64,000 bases of DNA from contig NC_135558.1 of the NCBI RefSeq assembly GCF_964340395.1, positions 4,420,001 through 4,484,000 on the forward strand, written 5' to 3'. Both the position numbers and the translations under genes were made by a program. Positions 50,901-64,000 of this stretch are shown here, in pieces (position 1 is the stretch's first letter; every line of letters begins with the position of its first letter). The notes under the pieces are model-generated. The model saw nothing but the letters and a program-made list of their open reading frames with translations, had not been told where the DNA came from and did no database searches. The stretch is from Glandiceps talaboti (taxonomy: Eukaryota; Hemichordata; Enteropneusta; Spengelidae).

Positions 50901-53900
50901 ACAGGATAGGATCAAGACATTCAACCTCCACAACATATTAAGCAATGTGTGAGGAAAAGGGTAAAAATATTCAACCTCTCTGGTGAGCTTTTATATCAAT
51001 ATGTCAACTCCTACCAGGTGTGCAGAAAACATGCAGGTAGTGTTAAGAGAATGTACACTTGTAATCTACACAATCTGAAGTTTTATAAAACTGTAACATT
51101 CAAGTAAAGAAACTCTACTTTGTGCCAAACTTATTTATAGTCATGGTGTTCATATCAGTCACAAAAGTATGCTATTTCAAATGCTTTAAAACATAAGCCT
51201 AAAGCTTCCAGCTGAGGTACTGATTAAATAGTCTGTGTCTGCATCTATCTCAGTGTCTACCATTGTCAGTCTCCTTCTCTCTACAAGTGTGTCTCCCTGT
51301 ACGTCTGTCTGCATCTATCTCAGTGTCTACCCTTGTCAGTCTCTTTCTCTCTACAACTTACAAGTGTGCCTCCTTGTACGTCTGTCTGCATCTATCTCAG
51401 TGTCAACCCTTGTCAGTCTACTTGTCTACAAGTGTGTCTCCCTGTAAGTCTCTGTCTGTATCTATCTCAGTGTCAACCCTTGTCAGTCTCTTTCTCTCTA
51501 CAAGTGTGTCTCCCTGTACGTCTGTCTGCATGTATCTCAGTGTCAACCCTTGTCAGTCTCTTTCTGTCTACAAGTGTGTCTCCCTGTACGTCTGTCTGCA
51601 TTTATCCCAGTGTCAACCCTTGTCAGTCTGCTTCTGTCTACAAGTGTGTCTCCCTGTACGTCTCTGTCTGCATGTATCTCAGTGTCAACACTCGTCCGTC
51701 TGTCTTTGACTGTACGTGTGTTTCCCTGTTTGTTTCTTACCTCAACCAATCTGACAGCACTTTGTTGTGATGCTATATTTCCTCTGCTGGTGACTGTCTG
51801 TGGTAATGTCACTTCGTTATGTGGCCCATCTTGCTCTGCTTCACTTTCTGATAAATAACCCGGACTGAAACAAAGCAATCAACATGCTGACGTAAAATCT
51901 CTTCCAATTGGACAACATTCAAACATTTGAAACATGGCTATATATTCAACAAATCATCTTTGCTGTTCCTGTTCGTATAAATATTTAAATGTGCATGCAA
52001 ATCCAAATGGGAATGGATTCTTCTGATTGGTCAGCTGCATTATATAACATGCATATCAAAACAATATTTTTTGTTCAGTATTTTCATAAATATGAATCAT
52101 ATTTATATGATTAATTTGAATAAATCATCCATCCCATGATATACTTACTTCATTAAAAATTCACTGACATCATGGTACCTTGCCATATTTGGAATCTTGG
52201 CTTGGATCAGTTTCTTGACTCCCCGACTCATGCCAACAGGTACAACTTTGATTGAACTGCAATGGAGAGTCACAAAACAGACATGTAATAGGATACACTG
52301 TTGAGCTTAGAAAATACACTGAATGTCATAATTTTGTGCTGCTGGTGGCTTGAAACATTTAAGGAATTTCCAAACAAATGTAGAATTTGAATTCTAATGT
52401 TACATTTCAAATTCGAGGACGGACACTCCATGGAATGAATACCTCTGCCAATCCTGTGCAGTTCTCCATATATAAAAGCCTGCTATCCATTCATCATAGG
52501 ATGCCATCAAAAGTTGGAGCTCAATGGCTGATGCTACCAGTAGTAATGTCATGCAATATTTAACTTAAATTTCCACTAAAATACAGATCTGAAATCAGAT
52601 CTCTAACCAAATTAAAATGGGCCTTGTCTCTCAGTGATGATCTTTAAACAAAGGTTTGTCTAAATTCATCAATACTGTTTTTCAGATATCCAGCTAACAG
52701 ATGGACAGACAGACAGCCAGACAGACAGACAGATGGATGGATGGACAGACAGACAGCCAGACAGACAGACAGATGGACAGATGGACAGACAGACGGACGA
52801 ATGGAGAGTGTTAAACCTTGTTGGCATATATCATGAAGGATAAATTCTGTAGTGTATGTTATTAGGATTCAGTTTAACACTAACTTTCTTTGACTAAGAA
52901 ATAAATCTTCACACACTTTACAATGAAAGGAACTTTACACCCCTTTCCTTTGATAAGTGGAGTAGTCTTATCCCAGAAACCAATTGGAATATTCTATTAT
53001 AGCACAACAATGGGGTTGACGGTACTTACTAATGCCTCAATTCTACCAGTTTTGTTTCTGGATCGTAGTTGAAAAGAACACATCTTCTGATATCATTTAG
53101 ATGAACCTATGAAGAATACAATATACAAGAACTGTTAGTTTATTGTTACAAGCAATGGTTTTGTTAAGGGCAGTAAGCAGGTAAAATCTACCCGAGTTCC
53201 ATATGCTGGGAATCACCACCAAAGTTATGATACATGGTATGGAAAGCTTTGCAAATTATACCAGATTTTCCCCCTCTCTGTTACCGTGGTACCCAGATCT
53301 TAACTAACACGCAAGAATTCATAAAAGATAGAAAATGACAGATCAAACCGGGCATGAACAAACCTGACTAGATTCAACCCTAGATATATACATATGTCAA
53401 ACATCAAAGCATACTGGTGACGGGTTTCAAAGAATATGCAAATAGACAATATTGATAAAAGGATGACGTTGCAAAATCTCTTATGTTTTGCTGTAATTGA
53501 CAACGGATCTAAAATTTTTCTTCCTTGGCTGCCTAAGAAATAAAGATCCTTGCTATCTGTATAAGCACATAGGGAATAAATCCCTCATTCACATAATCAC
53601 AGACTTATCTTAGTTTTAGATAAAAACATTGTATCAATTCTCACCTTATTAACATTAATAGATGGAAACATATTCTGCAACATTGTAGACATTAGTTTAA
53701 AATGAAGACCTTCCCGTGCAAAGTTGTTGAGAACTAACAATGGATGATGTTGAAACTGTTCTGCATACATACTATGTCTCTTCAATGATGATATTATGTC
53801 TTTACTCAAACAGTACTGGAAAACAACAATATGAGAAAGTAATTTACTCTTTGTTTTTTAACACATATATTTTGATGTACAATGTAGATGTTTTGTTTCT

Positions 53901-56900
53901 ACGGTAACATTTCACTGTCTATTTACATTCATGTGCAAAAATTCATGTGTTAATGATTGTATCTGTGTATTGTAACTTGTAACTACATGTTTTGAAACAC
54001 TTTGAAATGCCCAGATTTTGTATGTTGTCTACATTTGATGTGTTTACAGGGGTTGGACTCAGTGAGTTGCTAGTCAACTACCTCCCTTTAAAATTACTTT
54101 ATTTTTAACATTTCGGCTACACATGTACACAGATGGCCTTCTTCAAGGAACAGAACTGGAGCAATGAAAGGATGCTTGTACCTGTGATGACTAGACACTA
54201 GTGAAAGCCATCATTCCAGGGTTACAACCTAGCCATCACTCCAGGCACAAACATTCTTTGATAGCCAATTTTGTTGTTGTGGGTCAAAATGATAACTGTC
54301 ATTTCTTGTTAGTCTCCATGTAGAAAGAGATAGGGGAACATCAAATTTTGGTGTGTCACTAGAAATTGTGTGCATCAGTGGCACATCAAATTGACTTAGA
54401 GGGCAAACTGACTACTACAGTATAAGGTAACAACTACAATTGTTGTTTATTACTAAAAGAATCCCGATCATTATGCAAGACAGAAAAACACAAATATACT
54501 TACTGAATTTACTCTAAATGTCAATGTTGGTCCTCTTGGCAATCTGCTAATTTTCTAAAAATGAAAAATTTGAAAGTATATGAGACAATTTCTTATTTAA
54601 ATTCATTTTGAGATATTCATAATGTAATATTTCAGTAGGTGACTGGTTATGTGTATCACAGTCCTCTTTTTTTTTCAAAAGATTGATTCTTGATACACTT
54701 CCTGTCATTTTTACAATTCAGTTCTGACAGGCCAAAAAAATAAAGATATTTACTTGCACCATCATGTTCTATGATTTTCATAGAGTGTGAATTCAGTCTT
54801 TTTATGATTTTTAGGTCCTAAATATCAACGAGAACAAATATTCTTGGACTCTGGGTTCATAGTATCAAATGAAAATTAAAAAGAAATTTTGTTGAAAATT
54901 TGGGATTTATTTTGAAGTATTTTTATAACTCTCAAATTAAAATGTCCAAAACTACCAACATTTTTGGTATGATATGATACATTTTTATAGGGATTAAGTT
55001 AGACTGTGTCACAATGGAATGCTTCAACAAACCAAATATTGCCAAATATATGTATACCTGTATCATTTCTATCACACATGTCCAGAGAACAAGAAAATGA
55101 AATTGGTAATTTTGCTCATCAACCTTGGTGTTCACGTCAGTGTCTTTGTTTTGGAACAACAAAATAGATGAAAGTTAATTAAGTATTGTTCATTGAAGAC
55201 GCTTAGATTACAGTGCAAAAAAATAATGATATGACGGCTGCAATATATGTGGAATTAATTTATGAAGGTAAGAGGGCAAGAATGTAGAACAGTGGACTGA
55301 CTTTACAATAGAATACATATTTGTATTCAAGTTAGGGAGTTCAGCTTAGATTTAGATGAGGGATAGGAACAGGATTAGACTCCCTAGCCTAAACCTGATT
55401 TGTACCGACTCAAATGAATGAGACACTGTTGTACATGTGTCCTGGTAACACTATAATGAGATGATAAACTTATCCTGAAAGATATTTTCTGTCAATCTCT
55501 TTGTAAATTAATGTTTTGAAGTCCTTATTTACTGTAACTTTTGAACTCACCAAATTAATTCCTACTTCTGTTCTTGTGAATGCTATAATATGACTAACTC
55601 CTAAAGGTCCAGCTACACTTACAAAGTCCTTCAATACATTCTTCCTGTGTACCTGAAAGAAACAAAATTACATGTACCTATGGTTAAGTATTTGTCACTG
55701 CAGTTGTCATGGTAACACATTCTTAATAATAACAGCACAACTCTACAGATGACATACACATACATGTATGCTCACAGCTAGCTATATCTCCAGTTTAAAA
55801 TTATGCACATTCCCCTGCCGCCACCACCACCACCACCACCACCACCACCACCACCACCACCACCAAACAACAACATTGAGTGGATCAGCTATTAGCATTA
55901 CTACCACATCACTATAGTTGTCACCACCACCACCACCACCACCACCACTAGTCATCATCATTACTGCCACCACCACCACCACCATCATTGTCGTCGTTGT
56001 CATCATCATCATATGGAAAGCCGGTTGGGACCATCGTCGTCAACACTACATTGCATAGAAAAAGCCTATCAAAGTCGTCGCCGTCATCGGCTGTTGTCGA
56101 CGATAAAACTAGCTACACACGCCAATGTGGACCTTCATCGTCGTCGTCATCACCATCACCATGCATGCAAATTTGTCGTCATCGTTGGCCAAGTATGTGA
56201 CATCATCGTTGATGCCTTTTAACAAGTCGTCATCGTCGATGGCCTAATATACTAAAAATAGCCTATATGCGACACCATCGATGTTGAAAAATGCACATGC
56301 GCAGAAGATGTCTTTTAACAAGTCGTCTTCGTCGACGGCCTAAATACTAAAAATAGCCTATATGCGACACCATCGATGTCGAAAAACGCACATGTGTAGA
56401 AGATGCCTTTTAAAAAAGTTGTTGTCGTTGGCAACTTTGCAACATGCATCGTCGTTGGCCGAGGGCGACGATGACAACAAGAAGTGCATGCACCAATGGC
56501 ACTCGGACAAAACAGCGTCAACAGCTAGCGCTGAGGACGTAAATGCAACACCGGTATCCAACACCGGTACTCGGTGATACTTACCATGAAAAACAAACCC
56601 ATAAAAAACGTAACGCCTTACGTGTAAATAAACGTGTAGTAAATAAACGATTTTTTCTTGATCTCTAATTAATGTGTGTCTGATATTACGTTTTATTTGT
56701 AGCCCTGTTTGAGAAAAACACAAGTAGGAAAACCAAATCTACACCCAAGGGATCATCAAAATATCATAATGATTATGATGACTACGGCTCAAAATGACAT
56801 GCTAAATTTATTTCCCTACACACTATGACAACTTGACATGATAAGTACTGAACACTGCCGAGTTCCAGGCATGGGGTTAGAAATGTCAGTCATTAATACA

Positions 56901-58045
56901 ACCCAGATTCTTTGAAAATACAAGCTATGAGTATAAACAGCCGGAAATAAACAAGATAAAAGTGTTGCATTTACGTCCTCAACGCTAGCTGTTGACGCTG
57001 TTTTGTCCGAGTGCCATTGGTGCATGCACTTCTTGTTGTCATCGTCGCCCTCGGCCAACGACTTTTTTAAAAGGCATCTTCTACGCATGTGCATTTTTCG
57101 ACATCGATGGTGTCGCATATAGGCTATTTTTAGTATTTAGGCCGTCGACGAAGACGACTTGTTAAAAGGCATCTTCTGCGCATGTGCGTTTTTCAACATC
57201 GATGGTGTCGCATATAGGCTATTTTTAGTATATTAGGCCATCGACGATGACGACTTGTTAAAAGGCATCAACGATGATGTCGCATACTTGGCCAACGATG
57301 ACGACAAATTTGCATGCATGGTGATGGTGATGACGACGACGATGAAGGTCCACATTGGCGTGTGTAGCTAGTTTTATCGTCGACAACAGCCGATGACGAT
57401 GACGACTTTGATAGGCTTTTTCTATGCAATGTAGCGTTGACGACGATGGTCCCAACCGGCTTTCCATATCATCACTACCACCACCACCAACAACAACACC
57501 ATCATCATCATCTATCGTCATTGACACCACACAACTATCCCTGTTGTTGTCATCATCACCACCACCACCACCACCACCACCACTGTGTACCACCATCACC
57601 ATCAATATTGTGAATTAACATGTGACGAACTGTCTGGAAATTGTAATTGATATGAAATGAACAGAGCAAAAAATACATACCCTAAGATTCGATGCTGTAT
57701 ATGGTTCCATCATTCTCCTTGTGTCTAGTACGAGTTGCCTGATGTTTCTACCAACCAGACCACGGTGAAATACAAATGAATGAGGTGCTTTGTTGATGTC
57801 ACTAAACTGTAATACTCTACTAGTTGCTGCGCGTATTTTTCGCGTTTCTTTGCTCTGGATATATAAAAAAATATATAGTTATTTCAAAAAGATGTTCCAG
57901 TACATCCTGAAGCTTCAGTGTAACATAAGCTTCGTTATGCCGCCTATGCGGGTTGCGAAGTTGCAAGGAATCGGTTACGTTACAGTCACTGCACTGAAGT
58001 TTACGGTCAAAATTCACTTACCTTTCCCTTCCGTTTGCGTGCCAT
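47914..58045 (-). CDS. PPAN: Peter Pan / SSF1 homologue, Brix-domain ribosome biogenesis factor (14 exons, complete)
   Basis: Nucleolar Brix-family protein needed for 27S pre-rRNA processing and 60S subunit assembly (SSF1/2 in yeast). Exons in transcript order: 58022-58045, 57681-57854, 55551-55652, 54504-54554, 53645-53815, 53030-53106, 52149-52256, 51741-51864, 50780-50858, 50280-50334, 49807-49881, 49539-49615, 48503-48589, 47914-48131. All introns are GT-AG; phases are consistent and total 1422 nt (473 codons plus stop), the length I recall for human PPAN. Diagnostic stretches: APHSFVFHRG and GRNIRQLVLDTRRMMEPYTA (exon 2), VAGPLGVSH, LPRGPTLTFRV, HPLLVLNNF and QNMFPSINV (exon 5), IKVVPVGMSRGVKKL, PGYLSESEAE, QQSAVRLVEIGPRMKLQLLK. 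The Brix domain spans roughly residues 28-300. The acidic DDDMEDDVDWY and very Lys-rich C-terminal tail (KKKMKVKQEKAAKVEKRK) match the family's nucleolar tail. The start MARKRKGK is the only in-frame ATG at the conserved N terminus. Confidence 0.96.
48240..48268. repeat. (GTCG/GTCA)n tetranucleotide run, PPAN intron 13
   Basis: CAGTCGGTCGGTCGGTCGGT-type repeat between the last two PPAN exons. Confidence 0.9.
48461..48495. repeat. Poly-C / poly-A homopolymer junction
   Basis: About 16 C then about 19 A, ending 8 bp before the exon 13 boundary at 48503. On the transcribed strand it is a poly-T then poly-G stretch starting just downstream of the GTCAGA donor. Confidence 0.9.
49018..49165. repeat. 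Tandem units of about 60 bp, PPAN intron 12
   Basis: The phrase ATATGCAGGTACCCTGGGTA recurs at 49080 and 49140. A more diverged unit (GTATCCAGAGTATGGCA) lies upstream, and each unit is followed by an ACACA(T/G)-GTAT(G/A)CA segment. Confidence 0.75.
49180..49490 (+). mobile_element. SINE-like retroelement, PPAN intron 12 (antisense to the gene)
   Basis: It begins with a degenerate tRNA-promoter-like head (GTTGGCTTTGAATGTGCTAG, B-box-like GATTCAAACC at about 49217). A middle section contains CCTTAGGCAAGATTTGAACC and CAGTCAACCCAGCTGTATAT. The tail AATAATTGTAAAGCGCTTTA then AGCACAGAGTAGAAAAGC is a motif type I associate with 3' tails of SINEs in marine invertebrate genomes. No open frame matters here. 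Family assignment is from memory of such tails. Confidence 0.55.
50155..50278. repeat. Three tandem units of about 45-50 bp, PPAN intron 10
   Basis: The phrase CACCTGGTATTAAAGCTCTT (third copy TACCTGGTATTAAAGCTCAT) recurs at about 50161, 50201 and 50253, with AACCAATCA and CATTTTATTTTGTA between. It abuts the donor of exon 10. Confidence 0.88.
51230..51722. repeat. 70-bp minisatellite, PPAN intron 8
   Basis: About seven units of GTCTGCATCTATCTCAGTGT, then CAACCCTTGTCAGTCTCTTT, then CTCTCTACAAGTGTGTCTCC and CTGTACGT. Unit starts at about 51523 and 51593 give the 70-bp period; one unit has a 6-bp insertion (TTACAA). Open frames on both strands across it are repeat artefacts. The array ends only about 20 bp from the exon 8 donor at 51740. 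Confidence 0.94.
52697..52803. repeat. (GACA)n/(GATG)n compound array, PPAN intron 6
   Basis: GACAGACAGACAGCCAGACA and GATGGATGGATGGACAGACA blocks alternate twice, an approximately 45-bp higher-order duplication of a tetranucleotide repeat. Confidence 0.92.
55818..55985. repeat. (CCA)n trinucleotide arrays left of the foldback
   Basis: Pure CCA/CAC runs at 55818-55865, 55922-55949 and 55968-55983, separated by short unique text and grading into ATC repeats (about 55983-56010). Confidence 0.93.
56011..57469. mobile_element. Long-arm foldback element in PPAN intron 2
   Basis: The left arm 56011-56551 begins ATATGGAAAGCCGGTTGGGA and the right arm 56962-57469 ends with its reverse complement (TCCCAACCGGCTTTCCATAT). 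The arms pair over about 505 bp with few mismatches; the left arm carries an extra approximately 33-bp segment (around 56417-56450). A 410-bp unpaired middle lies at 56552-56961. Inside each arm an approximately 95-bp unit (CTTTTAACAAGTCGTC...CACATGCGCAGAAGATG) is tandemly repeated about 2.3 times. There is no transposase or long open frame. It is flanked on both sides by CCA/ATC triplet arrays in the same orientation, as if inserted into a triplet array. Best read as a Foldback-type or long-inverted-repeat non-autonomous transposon. The PPAN pre-mRNA would contain a very long hairpin. Confidence 0.88.
57476..57605. repeat. (CCA)n/(CAT)n triplet array right of the foldback
   Basis: CACCACCACCAACAACAACA, CATCATCATCAT and CACCACCACCACCACCACCA runs, in the same orientation as the array left of the foldback. 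Confidence 0.92.
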
Positions 58046-60627
58046 GGTCCTATGTACGATCACTTCTTTTCACAGACACCTATCTATCTCCACTGTTTGA
58101 TTTAAACAGTCCGTAGTGTGTAATTCAGATCGCTTTTGCTCGCAACAATATTTACACACGTGTACTACAACACATGTATCCGGAAGCCATTTTGTATGTT
58201 GCAAGAGTATAACGCCCTCAAACCTGTTGATCAACAATCTTTTGTTTTTGGAAAAATCAGCTTGCTCACACATATCATTATTAGGAGTGCAAAAGTAATG
58301 AGTAAAACAGTCGTGATAAATAAATTCATACTCGCACATATACGTACGTACGTCTGTAGTTGCTCTGCCACTATTTACCGAAAGAGATTTGTCGATGTTT
58401 GTGTCCCTGTAACCACTCACTAAACTCGAGTTTATACAGGACCGCCAACGATACCCCCGGGACGATACCCCAAGTATAAATTGTGGCAGCTATGAATCGA
58501 GTTGAAAAATTATGGAGTATGGATTATAATAGTGATACATCTATGCATGAAGTATGAAGTAAAATCATGGGTGTATTATTTTAGTGAGACTCTCGTGGTA
58601 AAGTGCAGTGTTGCCACTGCTTCAAGTTGACGTGGGTTTATTTTCAAAAACAGTTTTACTGCCATCGTTGTTAGACTGGGGTCAGAACTTATGACGGGGG
58701 GGGGGGGGGCTGGGGAGAAATTATTTTGGTCAAAACAATTCCCCCCCCCCCGCTCTCTAAACATTTCATGCCCCCCCCCCCTGAAATGCTAACTTTTCAA
58801 CTTGTTTGTGTATATTTCACGTTATCATCAAACAAATGATCAAATGTTACTCTCCAAGAATTATCGTAGCCCCCTCTCCCCCTCCCCGGCTTCACATATT
58901 TTAATGTGTAACTATAAAGTCCCCATCCACTTCAGAGTTGTATAGTATATCTGGTACACTACATTAAACTAACTGTGACATCAACTTCAGCGTCCATACA
59001 TAACAATGAGAGGTTTTTTTTTTTTACAAATACATGTGGGCTTTGTGAAAAAGGTCTCACATTGGGCTATAACTAGTCTAGTTCCAGACAGGGAAAATAT
59101 TACGTATTAAATACTTCATCTTAAAAGGTGAAATGTCACAGCATGGTACAAATTACTTTTCACTCTTAGATACAGCCACACAGAAACCAGTAAAAAACTA
59201 CATAAGCTGCACAGGGTGCTGCACTTCAAGATGGAGAGATTGAATGAATTGAAGTTTCTTGCTACAATTTATCAAACTGAAATGTACTAACGTGCTACCA
59301 TGCAGACATGAAAACACTGTCACCCTTACGTCAGCATCTAGTTAAATTGCAGTACCTTTAAATGGTTTAATTCCATGATTCAGACTAAATGTAGACTGTA
59401 GATACGTCATGACGTTCCGCCCTCACCGGCCTCCTGTGAAGGGGTTGGCCGATGTGTGAGGGCGCCCATCACAGCGTACCATACAGACTTAGAATAAATT
59501 TAGCAAGAAATTGTGATCTTGCAATCTTAAAGTGGTCTCTTTTGGTTTGTACACAACTGTATCAAACCAAGTAAACAGTAATCTGCAATGCGCTGTATTT
59601 CAACATGGTTGTAGTAGTTTTACCGGGTCCAATTGTGGGATAAACACATGCAGAATTGGACATCAATTCAAAGTAAAGTGGCATCAGTTAGTACTAGTGA
59701 ACTATGTATTCAAAAATGCGTCACACTCTCAACAATCACACATCACTAACGCAGCCATAAAACAAACATCAACACAACAATTATGGATATTTGGAAAATT
59801 TATTTCCAAGTTTTTTTGTTTTTTTTTAATTACAAATAGTTTTTTTTCTTTTCTTGGAAAAAAAAAGAAATAAAGGAACAAATTCTGTAGTGTACCTTGA
59901 GAACAATGAATGAAATGTAACTAACCAGCATTACCTAATTTCCATAAAGTGTAGATTACAACTCTCTCCAAATTATACATTTACAGTATTTTTTTTTTGG
60001 AATCATAGAATAAATAGCCAATTTACATGTACAGTTCTATGTATTCGGAAGTCCAGAAGAGAAACAACAAAATGCTGAATTTCAGGCAGTAAATTCAGAC
60101 AACAAATAAACATGAAAATCACATTGAAATAGAGGTAAAATACAGACTACAAAACAAAGGCTACATGATGACATGATGAACAGATTGTGCCAACTGAACA
60201 CAACAAAAATTTTCCATCAAAGAAATTTACAATGACCTGACAAAATTAGACCAGTTGAAGTTTTTTTAAAACTGTTACAAGATAATTTATGCACTCAGCC
60301 CCATTTCCTATCTTTTGCATTACTGTAGTACATTTAACAATGTTGCATGCATGTATGTACATTTTTGACAAAATCATACATTTAAGTCAAACATTTTCTT
60401 TGACAAAATCACACTTGTGTACAATTTTTAACAATATCGCACTTGTGTGCGTTTTATTCAAAATGTCGGCCAGGAAAGGATTATGGTTTTGACGATGGTA
60501 CAAGCTTACTCATTTACATTCACACCATTTTTTTTCTTCAAATTTTGGGGTTTAAACATAAATAAGCAGTCCTTCAAAGTTTTTTTAATTTCATAAAAGT
60601 TTTTTTTAAATGTTTTGTTTGAAAGGT
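58046..60627. other. PPAN promoter region and HSPA5 3' UTR / intergenic
   Basis: PPAN's start lies at 58045, so its promoter and 5' UTR fall just right of it; no TATA box is evident. 58693-58785 holds G13, C12 and C11 homopolymers. 59405-59416 is the palindrome ACGTCATGACGT (two CRE half-sites), immediately followed by a GC-rich hairpin (59419-59463). A minus-strand AATAAA (plus TTTATT, 60453-60458) is a candidate HSPA5 polyadenylation signal about 170 nt past the stop. No extra gene is supported. Confidence 0.45.
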
Positions 60628-63686
<3,059 letters not shown>

Positions 63687-63793
63687 CTGTATTATTAGTG
63701 AAAAATAAAAAAATAATTTGAAATCTTTTGAAACAAAGAGCTGCATGCTTTTATTCATTTTATAACACAAATCAATAATTATATACATCAATC

Positions 63794-63862
63794 ATCATCA
63801 TCACCACCACCACCACCACCACCACCACCATCACATCACATCACATCATCATCATAAAATCA
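63794..63862. repeat. (CAC)n/(CAT)n/(CACAT)n compound microsatellite in HSPA5 intron
   Basis: CATCATCATCACCACCACCA, then CACATCACATCACAT pentamers, then CATCATCAT, in the intron upstream of the first visible exon. The remaining 63863-64000 is plain intron sequence. Confidence 0.92.
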
Positions 63863-64000
63863 AATGAGTATCTTTTTTAATGTACATGTAACTTATGATT
63901 TTACTTTGATTTGCAAATTCTTTTTTTGCTGATAGAGAGAAAATCACTTTCTTTGTTACATCATTAGAACAGTGCATAAGCAGAACAAGAAAGCTGGTCA

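Noticed and set aside
51235-51878. Overlapping 100-150-codon frames on both strands
   Set aside because: Most is the 70-bp minisatellite in PPAN intron 8. Only the part within 51741-51864 on the minus strand is true coding (exon 8).
55988-57618. Mirror-image open frames of 60-121 codons (e.g. rich in Ser or His/Arg)
   Set aside because: They come from the two arms of the foldback and CCA/ATC arrays; frames on opposite arms are the same sequence inverted, and they lie within a PPAN intron.
58070-58423. Overlapping frames of about 95-116 codons upstream of PPAN
   Set aside because: No splice sites, domain or similarity recognised; the region is the PPAN 5' flank.

Overview
The window is a piece of an animal nuclear genome. 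It has GT-AG spliced genes with small exons, long AT-rich introns and spacers, abundant di-, tetra- and pentanucleotide microsatellites, several minisatellites, a SINE-like element and short inverted-repeat elements. The two recognisable genes are ordinary metazoan orthologues (a Peter Pan/SSF1 homologue and the ER chaperone BiP). Gene content, repeat style and base composition suggest a marine invertebrate, possibly a lophotrochozoan, but nothing here fixes the phylum.

Layout. 1-217 may hold the end of an exon, which is weakly supported. 405-2105 is a 44-bp minisatellite. From about 2.1 to 36.9 kb I see no gene I can defend: the stretch holds microsatellites, diverged tandem duplications, short terminal-inverted-repeat elements, a truncated retroelement tail and one GC-rich patch resembling a housekeeping promoter. 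At 36,954-37,336 (+) lies a compact exon encoding a complete 124-residue secreted precursor. It carries three tandem copies of an NAxLFTxRLLS peptide separated by dibasic sites, which is a probable neuropeptide precursor and the most novel item in the window. At 42,243-44,351 (+) is a small secreted EGF-repeat gene whose introns are filled with a TTGTG pentamer array and TG and GA arrays. A phase-compatible last exon ending at 45,001 is possible.

47,914-58,045 (-) is a complete 14-exon PPAN/SSF1 (Brix-domain ribosome biogenesis) gene. Its exons join into exactly 473 codons plus stop, and its introns contain a 1.46-kb long-arm foldback element, a 70-bp minisatellite, a SINE-like repeat and GACA/GATG arrays. 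60,628-63,686 (-) contains the last five exons of HSPA5 (BiP/GRP78), ending in an RDEL retrieval signal. The 5' exons lie beyond the right edge.

The genes do not form a functional cassette. PPAN acts in nucleolar large-subunit maturation, and HSPA5 in ER folding (a client route for the secreted peptide and EGF proteins in any animal cell). The strand arrangement is + + for the secreted-protein genes and - - for the PPAN-HSPA5 pair.
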